Below are positions 27,261 to 37,260 of a DNA stretch of 64,000 nucleotides, in pieces. The DNA is from an uncultured Aeromonas sp. Lineage in GTDB: Bacteria > Pseudomonadota > Gammaproteobacteria > Enterobacterales > Aeromonadaceae. The notes below the pieces were generated by a model. That model did no database searches and was not told the origin of the DNA. It saw only the letters and a list, made by a program, of their open reading frames with translations. Both the position numbers and the translations under genes were made by a program. The stretch covers positions 1 through 64,000 of the forward strand of contig CAMFLW010000004.1 in NCBI GenBank assembly GCA_945957575.1, in the 5' to 3' direction. The stretch's first letter is position 1; each line of letters begins with the position of its first letter.

Positions 27261-27649
27261 TTGAGCTTCTTGATCCGTTCAATCTGGCTGATGACGTCGG
27301 TCAGGCGAATACCGAACTTGTCGTTCACCACCACCACCTCGCCGTGAGCGATCAGGGTGCCGTTGACCAATACGTCCAGCGGCTCCCCTGCCACCCGATC
27401 CAGCTCCACCACCGAGCCCTGGTTCAGCTGCAACAGGTTGCGAATGCTGATCTGGCTACGGCCCACCTCCATGGCGATGGTGACTGGAATATCGAGAATG
27501 GTGTCGAGCTTGCGGCGCTCCTCGGCACTGATGGGAGCGTCATCTTTCAACTCTTCCAGCGGGGCTGGCTTGGCTTCCGCCGTCACCTGCTCCTCAAGAG
27601 CCGCAGCCCAGGCATCCGCCATCAGATCCTCTTCCTCAGTTCCGCTCAT
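27257..27649 (-). CDS. fliN: Flagellar C-ring protein FliN
   Basis: FliN is a C-ring (switch) component. The 130-residue protein has an acidic N-terminal extension (about residues 1-50) and the conserved SpoA-type domain (DIPVTIAMEVGRSQISIRNL ... GSVVELDRVAGEPLDVLVNG ... HGEVVVVNDKFGIRLTDV). It lies 49 nt after fliM and overlaps fliO. Confidence 0.96.
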   Translation of the reverse strand: MSGTEEEDLMADAWAAALEEQVTAEAKPAPLEELKDDAPISAEERRKLDTILDIPVTIAMEVGRSQISIRNLLQLNQGSVVELDRVAGEPLDVLVNGTLIAHGEVVVVNDKFGIRLTDVISQIERIKKLK

Positions 27650-27698
27650 CTTGTTTCCTTATGCTACTTCGTGACCGTTTACCGTAATAAACCGTCAA

Positions 27699-28769
27699 TT
27701 ATCGCTGTTGATCTTCGATACTGCGCTCGAGCTCTTCCAGCTCGGCCTCGCCATCAATTCGTACCCCGCCCCGGGTCACCAGATGCATCTCTGTCTTGAC
27801 CCCTTCCGGGCGCTTGAGTTTGTCAGTGATCTTGAGGGCGACATTATCCTTGGTGCGCCCCATTTTGGCGTGGAAAGTCGGTAGATCTTCCACAAAAACC
27901 AGCAGATTTTCCGGCATCTCGACCGGGATGATATCACCGGGTTGCAGCTCCATCAGTTCGCGCAGAGTGAGTTCGGTTTCCAGCAGTTTGGCCCGCAGCT
28001 CGACCTTGACGTCCATGATCTCGTCACGCAGAGCCTTGCTCCAGCGCACGTCGGTATCCCCCTTGTCGCTCTGCACCCCGGCATCCAGCAGTTCACGGAT
28101 GGGTTCCAGCATGGAATAGGGCATCGCCACATGGAAGTCACCGCCACCACCATCCAGTTCAATGTGGAACGAGCTGACCACGATCACCTCGGTCGGGCTG
28201 ACAATGTTGGCCATCGCCGGGTTCACTTCGGAGTCGAGATACTCGAACCCCACATCCATCACTGGCGCCCAGGCATCCTTGTAATCCTCAAACACCAGTT
28301 TGAGCAGCATCTGGATAATGCGCCGTTCGGTCGGGGTAAATTCGCGCCCTTCAATCTTGGCGTGATAACGGCCATCGCCACCGAAGAAGTTCTCCACCAG
28401 GATGAAGACCAGCCGGGCCTCCATGGTGATGAGCGCCGTCCCCTTCAGTGGGCGGAAGCGCACCATGTTGAGACTGGTCGGCACAAACAAGGTATGAACG
28501 TACTCGCCAAACTTGAGCATCTGCACCCCGTTGATGGAGACCTCGGCGGTACGACGCATCATGTTGAACAGGCTGATCCGCATGTGGCGGGCGAAACGTT
28601 CGTTCACCAGCTCCAGCGTCGGCATGCGACCACGGACGATGCGGTCCTGGGAGGAGAAGTCAAACTGGGCTACGCCGGGATCCCCCGCCGCTCCTATCTC
28701 TTCCTCTTCAACATCATCGACACCGTGCAAGAGGGCATCAATTTCGTCCTGACTTAACAGATCGCTCAC
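27699..28769 (-). CDS. fliM: Flagellar switch protein FliM
   Basis: FliM binds CheY-P and relays the signal to FliG. The 356-residue protein starts with the CheY-P-binding helix LSQDEIDALL (about residues 4-13). It then has the CheC-like middle domain (FARHMRISLFNMMRRTAEVS ... GGDGRYHAKIEGREFTPTER) and a C-terminal SpoA domain (LRELMELQPGDIIPVEMPEN). It lies 8 nt after fliL. Confidence 0.97.
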   Translation of the reverse strand: MSDLLSQDEIDALLHGVDDVEEEEIGAAGDPGVAQFDFSSQDRIVRGRMPTLELVNERFARHMRISLFNMMRRTAEVSINGVQMLKFGEYVHTLFVPTSLNMVRFRPLKGTALITMEARLVFILVENFFGGDGRYHAKIEGREFTPTERRIIQMLLKLVFEDYKDAWAPVMDVGFEYLDSEVNPAMANIVSPTEVIVVSSFHIELDGGGGDFHVAMPYSMLEPIRELLDAGVQSDKGDTDVRWSKALRDEIMDVKVELRAKLLETELTLRELMELQPGDIIPVEMPENLLVFVEDLPTFHAKMGRTKDNVALKITDKLKRPEGVKTEMHLVTRGGVRIDGEAELEELERSIEDQQR

Positions 28770-28776
28770 GCTTCAC

Positions 28777-29292
28777 CTACTGCATTACAAAGCCGGTAAA
28801 CAGCACTTGTTCGATAACGGGGGAAGAGACCAGATCCTTGAGCACCCGGCGACACTCTTCCAGTGAATCCTTGCGCAGCTTCTCCTTGCCTTCGAAGGTC
28901 ATCAGCTGTTCGGCCGTTGCGGCGCTGAACACCCGCAGCAAGGTGCCTTCAATCAGGGGAATATTCTGTTTGGCCAGCGTCTCGTCGGCGGTACCGCGTA
29001 CCTGCAGCTGGATCTTGATCTGCACCAGTCGATCCCGCTGGGCACCCGCGACGTTGAAGACAAAGGGTCGTGGCATCCCGACATAGAGGGAGGGTTGAGG
29101 CGCCTCGACCTTGGGTGTGGCCTCGGCGCCCTCTGCCGCCTCAGCGGCCGGTTTTTCCGAACCGGAGAGCATCAGGAAGGCACCGGCACCGCCACCTCCC
29201 AGCAAAATAACCGCCAGGGCAATGATAATGATCAGCTTCTTTTTCTTGCCCGCAGCCGGGTCTTTTAGCGTCAACTCGTTATCGTCAGCCAT
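28777..29292 (-). CDS. fliL: Flagellar basal-body protein FliL
   Basis: FliL sits next to stators and stabilises torque generation. The 171-residue protein has a short cytoplasmic N-terminus, one membrane helix (LIIIIALAVILLGGGGAGAF, about residues 20-40), an Ala/Glu-rich linker and a periplasmic stomatin-like domain (SLYVGMPRPFVFNVAGAQRD ... VLKDLVSSPVIEQVLFTGFV). It opens the fliLMNOPQR-flhB gene series. Confidence 0.93.
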   Translation of the reverse strand: MADDNELTLKDPAAGKKKKLIIIIALAVILLGGGGAGAFLMLSGSEKPAAEAAEGAEATPKVEAPQPSLYVGMPRPFVFNVAGAQRDRLVQIKIQLQVRGTADETLAKQNIPLIEGTLLRVFSAATAEQLMTFEGKEKLRKDSLEECRRVLKDLVSSPVIEQVLFTGFVMQ

Positions 29293-29349
29293 CCCTTGTC
29301 CACCCTAGTCTCAAACTTGTTCGATATCATAAACTTACTCGGGATTGCA

Positions 29350-31290
29350 TCAAGCATAGAAATCAATTCCGGAACCGTTTGTCGATTCCACCAGCAAACT
29401 GAGGTTGGCAGCGGTGAGTTCCCCCTCAACCAACCCGTGACCGGCATGTGGCTGACCACCATTCTGACCCTGCTGCCCCTGCCCGCTAAAGGTGGGCTGA
29501 CCCTGTTGTTGCTGTTGCTGCGACTGCTGTTGCACCTGGGTCTGGCCAAGCTGGATCCCCTGCCCTGCCAGCATGTCACGCAGCCGGGGCATCGCCTGCT
29601 CCAGCATCTCGCGAGTCTGTCCATGTTGTACCACGAAATGGACGTTGGCCTGGCTGTCGGCTCCAATCTGGATCTGGATCTTCATCTTGCCAAGGCCGAG
29701 GGGGTCGAGCTGAATTTCCGCCTGTTGCAGTTTTTCGGCCAGCATCACATTGACCTTCTGGTGCAATTCGGCAGGCGCCTCCTGACTGGCCAATTTCAAA
29801 TGGGGTAAATTCTGCGGTTCACGGCGCAGCGCAGCCTCAGCGGCGGGCGCTCGGCTATCGGCCACCTGTGGCTGATTCTGGCTGTTCTGACCATGCTGCA
29901 CAGTCTGGCTCTGGCTGCTCTCGCTACTCGATGTGGCTGCAACCAGACTCTTCTCCGCCTCACCCGCCTTCGGTTTCACCTCCAGTTGCACCGCTTTGCG
30001 CACCTCGTCGGTGCCTGTCACTTCCATCTGCTTGATGCCGGCTGAAATGATCGACAGCGGCGCTTGCGGCCCATGAGATTCGGCCTGCGCCAACACCTGC
30101 TGCGGCGCCACCATCACGGGTGCGGCAGCGCTATCGGTCTGAGTCGTCGCATTTGGCGTCACGCTGCCCTGAGCTGCAGCACTTTGCGCCGTCGTCACGG
30201 GCGTCGAACCTTGATTGGCGGATGCAGCCGTGGCTGGCTGCTGGCTGCCTTCGGCGGCACTCTTTTCTGCCCCCTTGCCAGCTACCCCACGGCCCTCTGC
30301 AGTTGCTGAAGTGGTTGCAGCGCCTGCCTCAGGCTGCTTGAGCCCCTCGCTGAATGCCTTGAGTGCCGCCCCCTGAGTCGCGGCTTGCGCCACCTGCCCC
30401 TTGTTAGTCACGGCATTGCTGGCTGCGGGATCGGCTTTGCTATCGTCCCCCTCTTTAGCTGCGAGTGACGCAGCGGGTTTGGTGGTACTGGCCGACTCAT
30501 CGACCGGTAGCACCTTGGCCAGCTGGGCCATCCGCTCCGCCCCTGTGAGGGGTTTGGTATGCTTGCCATCTGCCCCGAGGGTTTCGCCCTTGGCAGAGGC
30601 TTTCTCCCCAGACCGCTCATCCGGGGCAATCGCAACCTCTTCTCCCTCGGAGGAGATGAGAGCAGAGGGCTGTACGGCAGAAGAGGCATCGCCCGGCGCC
30701 ACCACTCGCGGCGCAGAGGGTGATACCGTGGTTTCCAGAGTCGATTTGGCACTTGCCGCCAGCGGCGACTGTGTCTCGCGCTGAACGCCAGCAAGCTGTT
30801 GGGCAATCCTGGCAGCGGCAGGGGGCTGCCCGCTTTCATCAAGCGCAATCCCCTCCAACTCACCCTCTTGCGGCAACGGATTGCCGTCTACCGCAGCGAC
30901 GCTCTGTTGGGCCGCCACCGCCAGCTGGGGTGCCACTAGCGAGGTGTCGAGCTTGAGGGAGTCTTGCAGGCGCAGCAAAAAGTCGGTGGCGGGAACCTCT
31001 TCCACCTTGTTGTCGGCGTCAGGATCCTGCGCCTTGCCGGTCTCTTCTTTGGTAGAGGCGCTCTCGGTCGCCAAAGATTTGGCTGATCGGACAGGATTAC
31101 CGACCTGAGTGGCCTCGGCGGCGCCCTGTTCGCTGTTCTGGGCCTTGGCAATCAGGGTGGCGAAATCTCCCTTGCTGTCGCTGCCTGCTCCCCCATCGAT
31201 GCTTTTGCTCTCGACGGAACCGCTCAGAGGCGCTTTGTCCAACCCGTTGGCCGGAGCCGAAGGCGTTTGTGTCAACAGTGTCTGCATCAT
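29350..31290 (-). CDS. fliK: Flagellar hook-length control protein FliK
   Basis: FliK measures the hook and triggers the switch in export specificity through FlhB. The likely start is the ATG at 31290 (646 residues, MMQTLLTQTPSAPANG). The protein is a long Ala/Ser/Thr/Gln-rich unstructured ruler (about residues 1-500). A C-terminal globular domain (LHQKVNVMLAEKLQQAEIQL DPLGLGKMKI, about residues 530-565) and a glutamine-rich tail follow. Low-complexity composition is normal for FliK. A sigma-54 promoter lies just upstream, inside the end of fliJ. Confidence 0.92.
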   Translation of the reverse strand: MMQTLLTQTPSAPANGLDKAPLSGSVESKSIDGGAGSDSKGDFATLIAKAQNSEQGAAEATQVGNPVRSAKSLATESASTKEETGKAQDPDADNKVEEVPATDFLLRLQDSLKLDTSLVAPQLAVAAQQSVAAVDGNPLPQEGELEGIALDESGQPPAAARIAQQLAGVQRETQSPLAASAKSTLETTVSPSAPRVVAPGDASSAVQPSALISSEGEEVAIAPDERSGEKASAKGETLGADGKHTKPLTGAERMAQLAKVLPVDESASTTKPAASLAAKEGDDSKADPAASNAVTNKGQVAQAATQGAALKAFSEGLKQPEAGAATTSATAEGRGVAGKGAEKSAAEGSQQPATAASANQGSTPVTTAQSAAAQGSVTPNATTQTDSAAAPVMVAPQQVLAQAESHGPQAPLSIISAGIKQMEVTGTDEVRKAVQLEVKPKAGEAEKSLVAATSSSESSQSQTVQHGQNSQNQPQVADSRAPAAEAALRREPQNLPHLKLASQEAPAELHQKVNVMLAEKLQQAEIQLDPLGLGKMKIQIQIGADSQANVHFVVQHGQTREMLEQAMPRLRDMLAGQGIQLGQTQVQQQSQQQQQQGQPTFSGQGQQGQNGGQPHAGHGLVEGELTAANLSLLVESTNGSGIDFYA

Positions 31291-31350
31291 GATGGGATCC
31301 CTGAATTCTGGTGGCCCCCAAAGAGATGGCCGCCGACAATGCCCAGACAA

Positions 31351-31366
31351 AGCAAGTTACAGGCCA
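31351..31366 (-). promoter_or_regulatory. Sigma-54 promoter before fliK
   Basis: The minus strand reads TGGCCTGTAACTTGCT, with GG-N10-GC spacing and a good TTGCT -12 element. It overlaps the last codons of fliJ and lies about 60 nt before the fliK ATG. It suggests that fliK and the genes after it have their own sigma-54 start in addition to read-through from fliE. Confidence 0.72.
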
Positions 31367-31797
31367 GATTGATGAAAGCGCCGCAACATGGCGTATTCAT
31401 CCAGCATCTTCTGCTCCTGACGCAGGGCTTTCTGCAGCTCGCGGCTCGCCTGCTTCTCCAGCAATAGCTCTACTGCCTTGCGTCGTTGCTGGGCCGCCAG
31501 CCACTCTTCACGACGTAGCTCCAGAGCCTGACGCACCTGCAACACCCCTTCGTACTGCTGGGTCGCTGCCTGTTCGAGCTTGTTGATAAAGGCGTGGTAC
31601 TGGCTGTTTTGCTGGGGCGAAATCCCCTGCAGGCCGCGATCGGTCCACTGCTGGTGATAGATCTGGCGGTACTGGTTGAGGGCATTTTGCTGATCCATGA
31701 ACAGCTTGAGATCCTGCTGCGCCTTCGCCAGCGCCAGCGCACACTGCTGCTCAGCCTCCACCAGCCGATCGGCCAACAATAGCAACCCTTTACTCAT
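31357..31797 (-). CDS. fliJ: Flagellar export chaperone FliJ
   Basis: FliJ is the central stalk of the export ATPase complex. The 146-residue protein is almost wholly helical and coiled-coil (LVEAEQQCALALAKAQQDLK ... QAATQQYEGVLQVRQALELR), rich in Gln, Leu, Arg and Glu. It lies 27 nt after fliI. The assignment rests on form, length and position between fliI and fliK. Confidence 0.92.
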   Translation of the reverse strand: MSKGLLLLADRLVEAEQQCALALAKAQQDLKLFMDQQNALNQYRQIYHQQWTDRGLQGISPQQNSQYHAFINKLEQAATQQYEGVLQVRQALELRREEWLAAQQRRKAVELLLEKQASRELQKALRQEQKMLDEYAMLRRFHQSGL

Positions 31798-31824
31798 CGT
31801 CGACCTCTCTGTTACCGACCATCA

Positions 31825-33156
31825 TCAGCGCATCAATGGCATCGCCACCATCTGCAAGGCTTGCAGGCCATCATCGTAGTGAATGACCTCGCGCATCCCT
31901 TGCTGCAAGAACTGATCCAGGTAGGGTTTTTGAATGATGGCGCGGTCGATGCGCGGATCGGAACCCTGACTGTAAGCACCGATGGTGATGAGATCCCGGT
32001 TCTGCTGATAGAGGGAGTAAAACTGCTTGAGGGTACGCGCCAGATCCATATGCTCCGGCGAGGTCACCATGGGCATGACCCGACTGATGGACTTCTCGAT
32101 GTCGATGGCCGGATAGTGGCCCGCATCGGCCAGCTCGCGCGACAACACTATGTGGCCATCGAGGATCGCCCGCGCCGCGTCGGCGATGGGATCTTGCAGG
32201 TCATCCCCCTCGGTCAGTACGGTGAAGAAGGCGGTGATGGAACCCTGGCCGTCACTGCCGTTACCGGCCCGCTCCACCAGCGCCGGCAATTTGGCAAAGA
32301 CCGAGGGCGGATAGCCCTTGGTCGCCGGCGGCTCGCCCACGGCCAGCGCAATCTCGCGCTGGGCCTGGGCGTAACGGGTCAGTGAATCCATCAAGAGCAG
32401 CACGTTGAGCCCCTGATCGCGGAAATACTCGGCAATGGCCAGCGCCGTCTCGCATCCCTTGAGCCGCATCAGCGGCGAGGCATCGGCGGGAGCCGCCACC
32501 ACCACGGAGCGGGCACGCCCCTCCTCGCCCAGGATCTCCTCGATGAACTCCTTCACCTCACGGCCCCGTTCGCCGATAAGCCCTACCACCACCACATCGG
32601 CTACCGAGCCGCGGGTCATCATGCCGAGCAGCACGGATTTACCGACACCGGAGCCGGCAAACAGCCCCATCCGCTGGCCCTGACCGACTGTCAGCACCGC
32701 GTTGATGGCGCGCACCCCGACATCCATCGGCTGATGGATCGGACGACGAGAGAGCGGGTTGATGCGGTGCTGGGCAAACTGCACGGTCTGGGAGGAGAGA
32801 ATGGGGCCGAGGCCATCCAACGGCTGGCCGATACCGTCGATCACCCGACCAAGCAGGTTCATGCCGACCGGAATGCCATGCTCTTCGGTGATGGGCACCA
32901 CCCGGGCACCAGGAATCACCCCCTTGAGCTGTTCGCTCGGCATCAGATACAAGCGATCGCCAGAGAAGCCGACCACTTCAGCCTCCAGCGTCCCATCAAG
33001 GGTATCGATACGACAAAGCGCACCGATGGCAGCGCGGCAGCCGATGGCTTCGAGGGTCAGCCCCACCACCCGGGTCAATTTGCCGGCAACCGGCGGTTTG
33101 GGGGCGTTGTCACGTACCTTGTACCCTTGCAACCGGTTCAGTAGCGAGCCGCTCAT
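31825..33156 (-). CDS. fliI: Flagellar export ATPase FliI
   Basis: FliI is the F1-ATPase-like hexamer that energises loading of export substrates. The 443-residue protein has the Walker A motif [17 protein letters not shown] (about residues 163-179) and Walker [20 protein letters not shown] (about 247-265), and the [15 protein letters not shown] segment of the family. Length is normal. It lies 52 nt after fliH. Confidence 0.97.
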   Translation of the reverse strand: MSGSLLNRLQGYKVRDNAPKPPVAGKLTRVVGLTLEAIGCRAAIGALCRIDTLDGTLEAEVVGFSGDRLYLMPSEQLKGVIPGARVVPITEEHGIPVGMNLLGRVIDGIGQPLDGLGPILSSQTVQFAQHRINPLSRRPIHQPMDVGVRAINAVLTVGQGQRMGLFAGSGVGKSVLLGMMTRGSVADVVVVGLIGERGREVKEFIEEILGEEGRARSVVVAAPADASPLMRLKGCETALAIAEYFRDQGLNVLLLMDSLTRYAQAQREIALAVGEPPATKGYPPSVFAKLPALVERAGNGSDGQGSITAFFTVLTEGDDLQDPIADAARAILDGHIVLSRELADAGHYPAIDIEKSISRVMPMVTSPEHMDLARTLKQFYSLYQQNRDLITIGAYSQGSDPRIDRAIIQKPYLDQFLQQGMREVIHYDDGLQALQMVAMPLMR

Positions 33157-33208
33157 CGAGCCTCCTGAGAGCTAAAAAGTGCAGCCGGACGGCAAGGTCC
33201 GGCATCGG

Positions 33209-34027
33209 TTATGGGCGTAAGTCCGGCGAAGCTGGGTTTTGCGACGCATTGTCCCGCAAGAAGTTGCGCAGCAGCTGATCGATGCGCCCGGAGAGGGTCA
33301 GATCGATGCTGGAAAGCTCGGTCGCCAGTTGCAGATCGCCGGGCGAGAGGGTGGGATCGCTCTGCAATCGCCAGTGGCGCTTGGCGCACTCTTCGGCGCC
33401 AAATGCCTGCTCGATGCGGGCGATATCGTCGGGGTGCAACATCAGGGTCACCCCCTGCTCGGCGGCAGGCAGCAAGGCCAGCCCCTCTTTAAGCGCCTCC
33501 AGCAGAATGCGGGGCGAGGTCTCTGCTTCATGACGAATAAGCGCGCGGGCCAGTTGCAACACCAGCGCGACCAACTGCTGCTCCACCGCCAGATCCAGCT
33601 CGTTGAGCGGATTGGCAAGGCGGGCGGCGAGCCCCTGCCAATGGGCGATCTCCTGCTCCACCAGCTCGCGACCCATGGCCAGCCCCTCTTCGCGTCCCTG
33701 CTCGAGACCAGCGGAATGGCCCTGTTGCAACCCTTCCAGCTTGCCCTCTTCAAGCCCCTTGGCAAAACCGGCCTCACGCCCCTCAGCCATCCCCTCTTCC
33801 CAGGCGGCCTGGCGGATCGCTTCGAGCTCTTCGGCGGTGATGCTGGGGGTCGGCTCCTGTTCGGGTTCCGGCTCGATGACCTCTTCTTCCTGCTGATACC
33901 AGTCAGGGGCCAAGCCGAGAGCGTTGGTCTCGACCTCGGCCTCGACCTCCATCTCGGGCCAGCCCCAGGTCTCAACCCTGGCGTCATCGCCATCGGGGCG
34001 CACATAACCACGCAGTTTGTTATTCAT
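33209..34027 (-). CDS. fliH: Flagellar export regulator FliH
   Basis: FliH inhibits and docks the FliI ATPase at the C-ring. The 272-residue protein has an acidic N-terminal part and a run of glycine-spaced helices with the GxxxG pattern (EGREAGFAKGLEEGKLEGLQ and onward, about residues 80-120), which is characteristic of FliH. A C-terminal domain follows (LVALVLQLARALIRHEAETS). The start has GAGGAG about 11 nt upstream. Confidence 0.94.
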   Translation of the reverse strand: MNNKLRGYVRPDGDDARVETWGWPEMEVEAEVETNALGLAPDWYQQEEEVIEPEPEQEPTPSITAEELEAIRQAAWEEGMAEGREAGFAKGLEEGKLEGLQQGHSAGLEQGREEGLAMGRELVEQEIAHWQGLAARLANPLNELDLAVEQQLVALVLQLARALIRHEAETSPRILLEALKEGLALLPAAEQGVTLMLHPDDIARIEQAFGAEECAKRHWRLQSDPTLSPGDLQLATELSSIDLTLSGRIDQLLRNFLRDNASQNPASPDLRP

Positions 34028-34095
34028 GCTTTACGCGGCTCCTCGCCACAGCCTGATACGAGTTTGGCATCGCGCTTCTGTTTATGAGCCATGGC

Positions 34096-35157
34096 TTAGA
34101 GGAACTCCTCGCCGCCACCGGCACCCAGCATGATCTCGCCGGCATCCGCCAGACGGCGGGCGATCGAGAGGATCTCTTTCTGGGCCGCCTCCACTTCGGA
34201 GACCCGGATCGGCCCCATGGCCTCCAGATCGTCCGCCAGCATTTCGGCCGCCCGTTTGGACATATTCTTGAAGATCTTCTCGCGCATCTGATCATCGGAG
34301 CCCTTGAGGGCACGTTGCAGCAGATCGCCCGGCACTTCCCGCAGCATGGTCTGGATGCCGCGGTCGTCCACATCGATAAGGTTCTCGAATACGAACATCA
34401 AATCCTGGATTTGCTGGCTCATCTCTTCGTCCGAATCGCGGATGGAGTCCATCAGCTGGCCTTCGATGTTGGTATCCAGATAGTTCATGATGTTGGCGGC
34501 TGCCTTCAGGCCACCCATCTTGGCTGCCTGGGCACCGGCCGCACCGGCGAACTGTTTCTCCATGATGTCGTTCAACTCTTGCAGTGCCGCCGGTTGCACC
34601 TCTTCGAGGTTGGCGATCCGCATCACCAAATCGAGGCGCACCTGCTCCGGGAACTGGCTCAGGATCTCGGCAGATTGCTCCGGCTCCAGATAGGAGAGCA
34701 CGATAGTCTGGATCTGCGGGTGTTCGTTCTGGATGATGCTGGCCACCTGACGGGCATCCATCCACTTGAGTGAATCGAGGCCACGGGCACCGGAACCGAG
34801 GATGATCTGATCCACCAGATTGCTCGCCTTGTCCTCGCCAAGGGCCGCTACCAAGGCCTTGCGCACGAAATCTTCACTGCCGATACCGATGTTGGTGTAC
34901 TTCTGGATATCGTCGATGAATTGACGGTGCACCGCCGCCACCCGATCGTGACTGAAGTCGGACATGGAGGCCATCGACATACCGAGCCGCTGCACCTGCT
35001 TGGGCTCGAGGTGGCGAAAGATCTGGGCGGCATCCTCTTCATTGAGGCTCAGCATCAATACCGCCGCCATCTCCATCCCGGACATCTGATCGAGGATCTG
35101 ACGCTGACTATCGGTGATGTCATTGCCGGTGACTTGACTCTTCTTTTCTTCAGACAT
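34096..35157 (-). CDS. fliG: Flagellar motor switch protein FliG
   Basis: FliG is the C-ring protein that contacts the stators. The 353-residue protein has its N-terminal FliF-binding domain, the middle domain with the EHPQ motif (NEHPQIQTIVLSYL, about residues 132-145) and the C-terminal torque domain with the charged ridge (DDQMREKIFKNMSKRAAEML DDLEAMGPIRVSEVE). It ends with GGGEEFL. The start overlaps the fliF stop by 8 nt. Confidence 0.97.
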   Translation of the reverse strand: MSEEKKSQVTGNDITDSQRQILDQMSGMEMAAVLMLSLNEEDAAQIFRHLEPKQVQRLGMSMASMSDFSHDRVAAVHRQFIDDIQKYTNIGIGSEDFVRKALVAALGEDKASNLVDQIILGSGARGLDSLKWMDARQVASIIQNEHPQIQTIVLSYLEPEQSAEILSQFPEQVRLDLVMRIANLEEVQPAALQELNDIMEKQFAGAAGAQAAKMGGLKAAANIMNYLDTNIEGQLMDSIRDSDEEMSQQIQDLMFVFENLIDVDDRGIQTMLREVPGDLLQRALKGSDDQMREKIFKNMSKRAAEMLADDLEAMGPIRVSEVEAAQKEILSIARRLADAGEIMLGAGGGEEFL

Positions 35158-36859
35158 CTTTATTCGTTACCCATTCTTTAATGACCTGAGCGGCCAGATC
35201 CGGCTCGTTCGCCACCAGCGCACGTACCGCCTTGAGCAAGTCTTCATCGCGGTGCAGATCAGGCAGCTTGAGCTGGCCATCGCGTACACCAAATACCTGA
35301 TCGTTCTCTACCTGGGCAGACAGCAGACTCAACTCGTCGTCGCCACCCAGTACGGTGTGGTTGTCGAAATCCACTTCCCCTTCCGGTTTGGCATCCGGGT
35401 AGAGCAGTCGCTTGAGCATGGGGCGAACCACTGTGACGATCAAGACGATGATCACCAGTACCGAGGCGGCAATCCGCACCGCACGCCAGAACCAGGGCTG
35501 GTCATAGATGGGCAGATCGGCGACGGTTTCCAGCTCGGGTCGGTTGAACGGTATGGCGACCACCTCAAGGGTATCACCACGGGTCACATCAAAACCAAGG
35601 CCGCCGCTCAGCAAACGGCGCAATGTATCGAGCTCTGCCTGGCTGCGCGCCTCACGGGTCACCGCCCCATCGGCGCCGGGCACCGCCTTGTAATCTACGG
35701 CAACCGAGACGGTCATGCGGCGAATGCCCCCCATCTGGCGACGGGTATGGCTGACAGTGGTATCCAGCTCGAAGTTGCGGGTCGCCTCTTTGCGGGAGCG
35801 GCCCGAAGCGGCAGCGCTGGCACCATCACCACCAGTCGCCTGCTCGGGAATATTGGAGGCGGCCGGGGGCTGGTTCGAGAGGGCGCCGGGCACCCCACCA
35901 TTGCTGCCACTGGCGCTGTTCTCTTCCATGGTCATTTCGGAGCGCACCGCAGGCAGGTCGGGGTTGTAAGTCTTGCGGGTCTGCTCCTGCTGGGAGAAAT
36001 CGAGGGAGAGATCCACTTCCGCCGTATAGTTGTCGGCACCCAGCACCGGGATCAGGATGGCGTCAATTTTTTGTTTATACTCCAGCTCCTGCTTCTGCTG
36101 CATGGCAAACTCTTTGCGAGTCTGGGCAGAGAGCGGGTCTTGCGAGCCGGAGTTGAGCAGTCGACCGTTCTGGTCGGTGACGGTCACCCGGGTCGGCTCG
36201 AGGCCATGCACGGCGGAGGCGACCATGTCGACGATGGAGTCCACCTCCCCCTGCCCCAGCGCCGCCCCTTTCAGGTTGAGCACCACGGTGGCGCTGGGTT
36301 TGCGTTCGTTGCGGGCAAACACGTTGTCTTTCGGAATAGCCAGCAGCACCTGGGCCTTGGCCACATTCTGGAACTGCTCGATGGCGCTCGCCAGCTGGCG
36401 CTCGCGGCTCAGCTTCAGACGCTCACTCTCCATCCGCTGGCTAACCCCGAAACTGGAATCTTTCAGCAGGATATCTTCACCACCAATGCTGGTATCGGCT
36501 GCGTTGGCAAGGCCGGCACGGGTCAACGCCAGCTGGATAGTGGGGTACTTTTCGGCGCTGACCAGCACGCTCTTGCCATCCACCTCATAGGAAATCTTCT
36601 GCTGATCGAGGAAATCGAGGGTCTTGACCAGCTCCTGAGTGGTGTAAGTGCCGAGGGGACGCATGTCCGGCTCCTTGCCCCACAGCAGGATAAACACCGC
36701 AATGGCCAGACAGATGGCAAGACCCAGGATCAGGGTGATTTGCCTCAGTACATCGGTATTGGACAAAAAGCCCAGTGCCGAGCTCTTCTGCTCGTTGGCA
36801 TCGAGGGCGGCGGTGCCCTCATCGTTTATCAGCAGATCGCCATTTTGGTCATTCGCCAC
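35150..36859 (-). CDS. fliF: Flagellar MS-ring protein FliF
   Basis: FliF forms the MS-ring in the inner membrane. The 569-residue protein has two membrane helices (about residues 38-60 and 465-490) enclosing the periplasmic ring-building motifs, with a low-complexity Gly/Ser/Ala insertion at about 325-360. The cytoplasmic C-terminal tail (LVANEPDLAAQVIKEWVTNK) binds FliG. It lies 45 nt after fliE. Confidence 0.97.
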   Translation of the reverse strand: MANDQNGDLLINDEGTAALDANEQKSSALGFLSNTDVLRQITLILGLAICLAIAVFILLWGKEPDMRPLGTYTTQELVKTLDFLDQQKISYEVDGKSVLVSAEKYPTIQLALTRAGLANAADTSIGGEDILLKDSSFGVSQRMESERLKLSRERQLASAIEQFQNVAKAQVLLAIPKDNVFARNERKPSATVVLNLKGAALGQGEVDSIVDMVASAVHGLEPTRVTVTDQNGRLLNSGSQDPLSAQTRKEFAMQQKQELEYKQKIDAILIPVLGADNYTAEVDLSLDFSQQEQTRKTYNPDLPAVRSEMTMEENSASGSNGGVPGALSNQPPAASNIPEQATGGDGASAAASGRSRKEATRNFELDTTVSHTRRQMGGIRRMTVSVAVDYKAVPGADGAVTREARSQAELDTLRRLLSGGLGFDVTRGDTLEVVAIPFNRPELETVADLPIYDQPWFWRAVRIAASVLVIIVLIVTVVRPMLKRLLYPDAKPEGEVDFDNHTVLGGDDELSLLSAQVENDQVFGVRDGQLKLPDLHRDEDLLKAVRALVANEPDLAAQVIKEWVTNKDV

Positions 36860-36904
36860 GATTTATGTCCTTATTGCTGACATGTCATGATGCACGGTCA
36901 TCGC

Positions 36905-37222
36905 TTAGACCGGCATATTCATGATGGTCTTGTAGGCATCGACCATCTTGTTACGCACCTGTACTGTGGCTTCAAAGGCGATGGAGGATTTTTGGCCTGC
37001 GATCATCACCTCAGCCAGATCCACCGACTTGTCGCCCATATCGAAACGGGTGCGCAGATCATTGGCAGCGCCCTGCAACTCGTTGACGTTACCGAGCGCC
37101 TGCTGCAACAGCAGGCCAAAATCAGAGGTCACCTGACGGCCAGGCTGTGGCAGCGGGGTTGCACCGGCCTCTACCTTGAGTGCCTGCATCTCTTGCATCA
37201 GGCTGCTTGCACTTATTTCCAT
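36905..37222 (-). CDS. fliE: Flagellar rod/MS-ring adaptor FliE
   Basis: FliE joins the MS-ring to the rod and is the first export substrate. The 105-residue protein has the conserved C-terminal helix pair (DLAEVMIAGQKSSIAFEATV QVRNKMVDAYKTIMNMPV). It is the first gene of the minus-strand flagellar block and is preceded by a sigma-54 promoter. Confidence 0.96.
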   Translation of the reverse strand: MEISASSLMQEMQALKVEAGATPLPQPGRQVTSDFGLLLQQALGNVNELQGAANDLRTRFDMGDKSVDLAEVMIAGQKSSIAFEATVQVRNKMVDAYKTIMNMPV

Positions 37223-37260
37223 TTTCAGTCCCCAGACAAATCATTGACGCTGACAGACCA

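Noticed and set aside
35252..36880. 542-codon plus-strand frame opposite fliF
   Set aside because: Antisense shadow; fliF is certain on the other strand.
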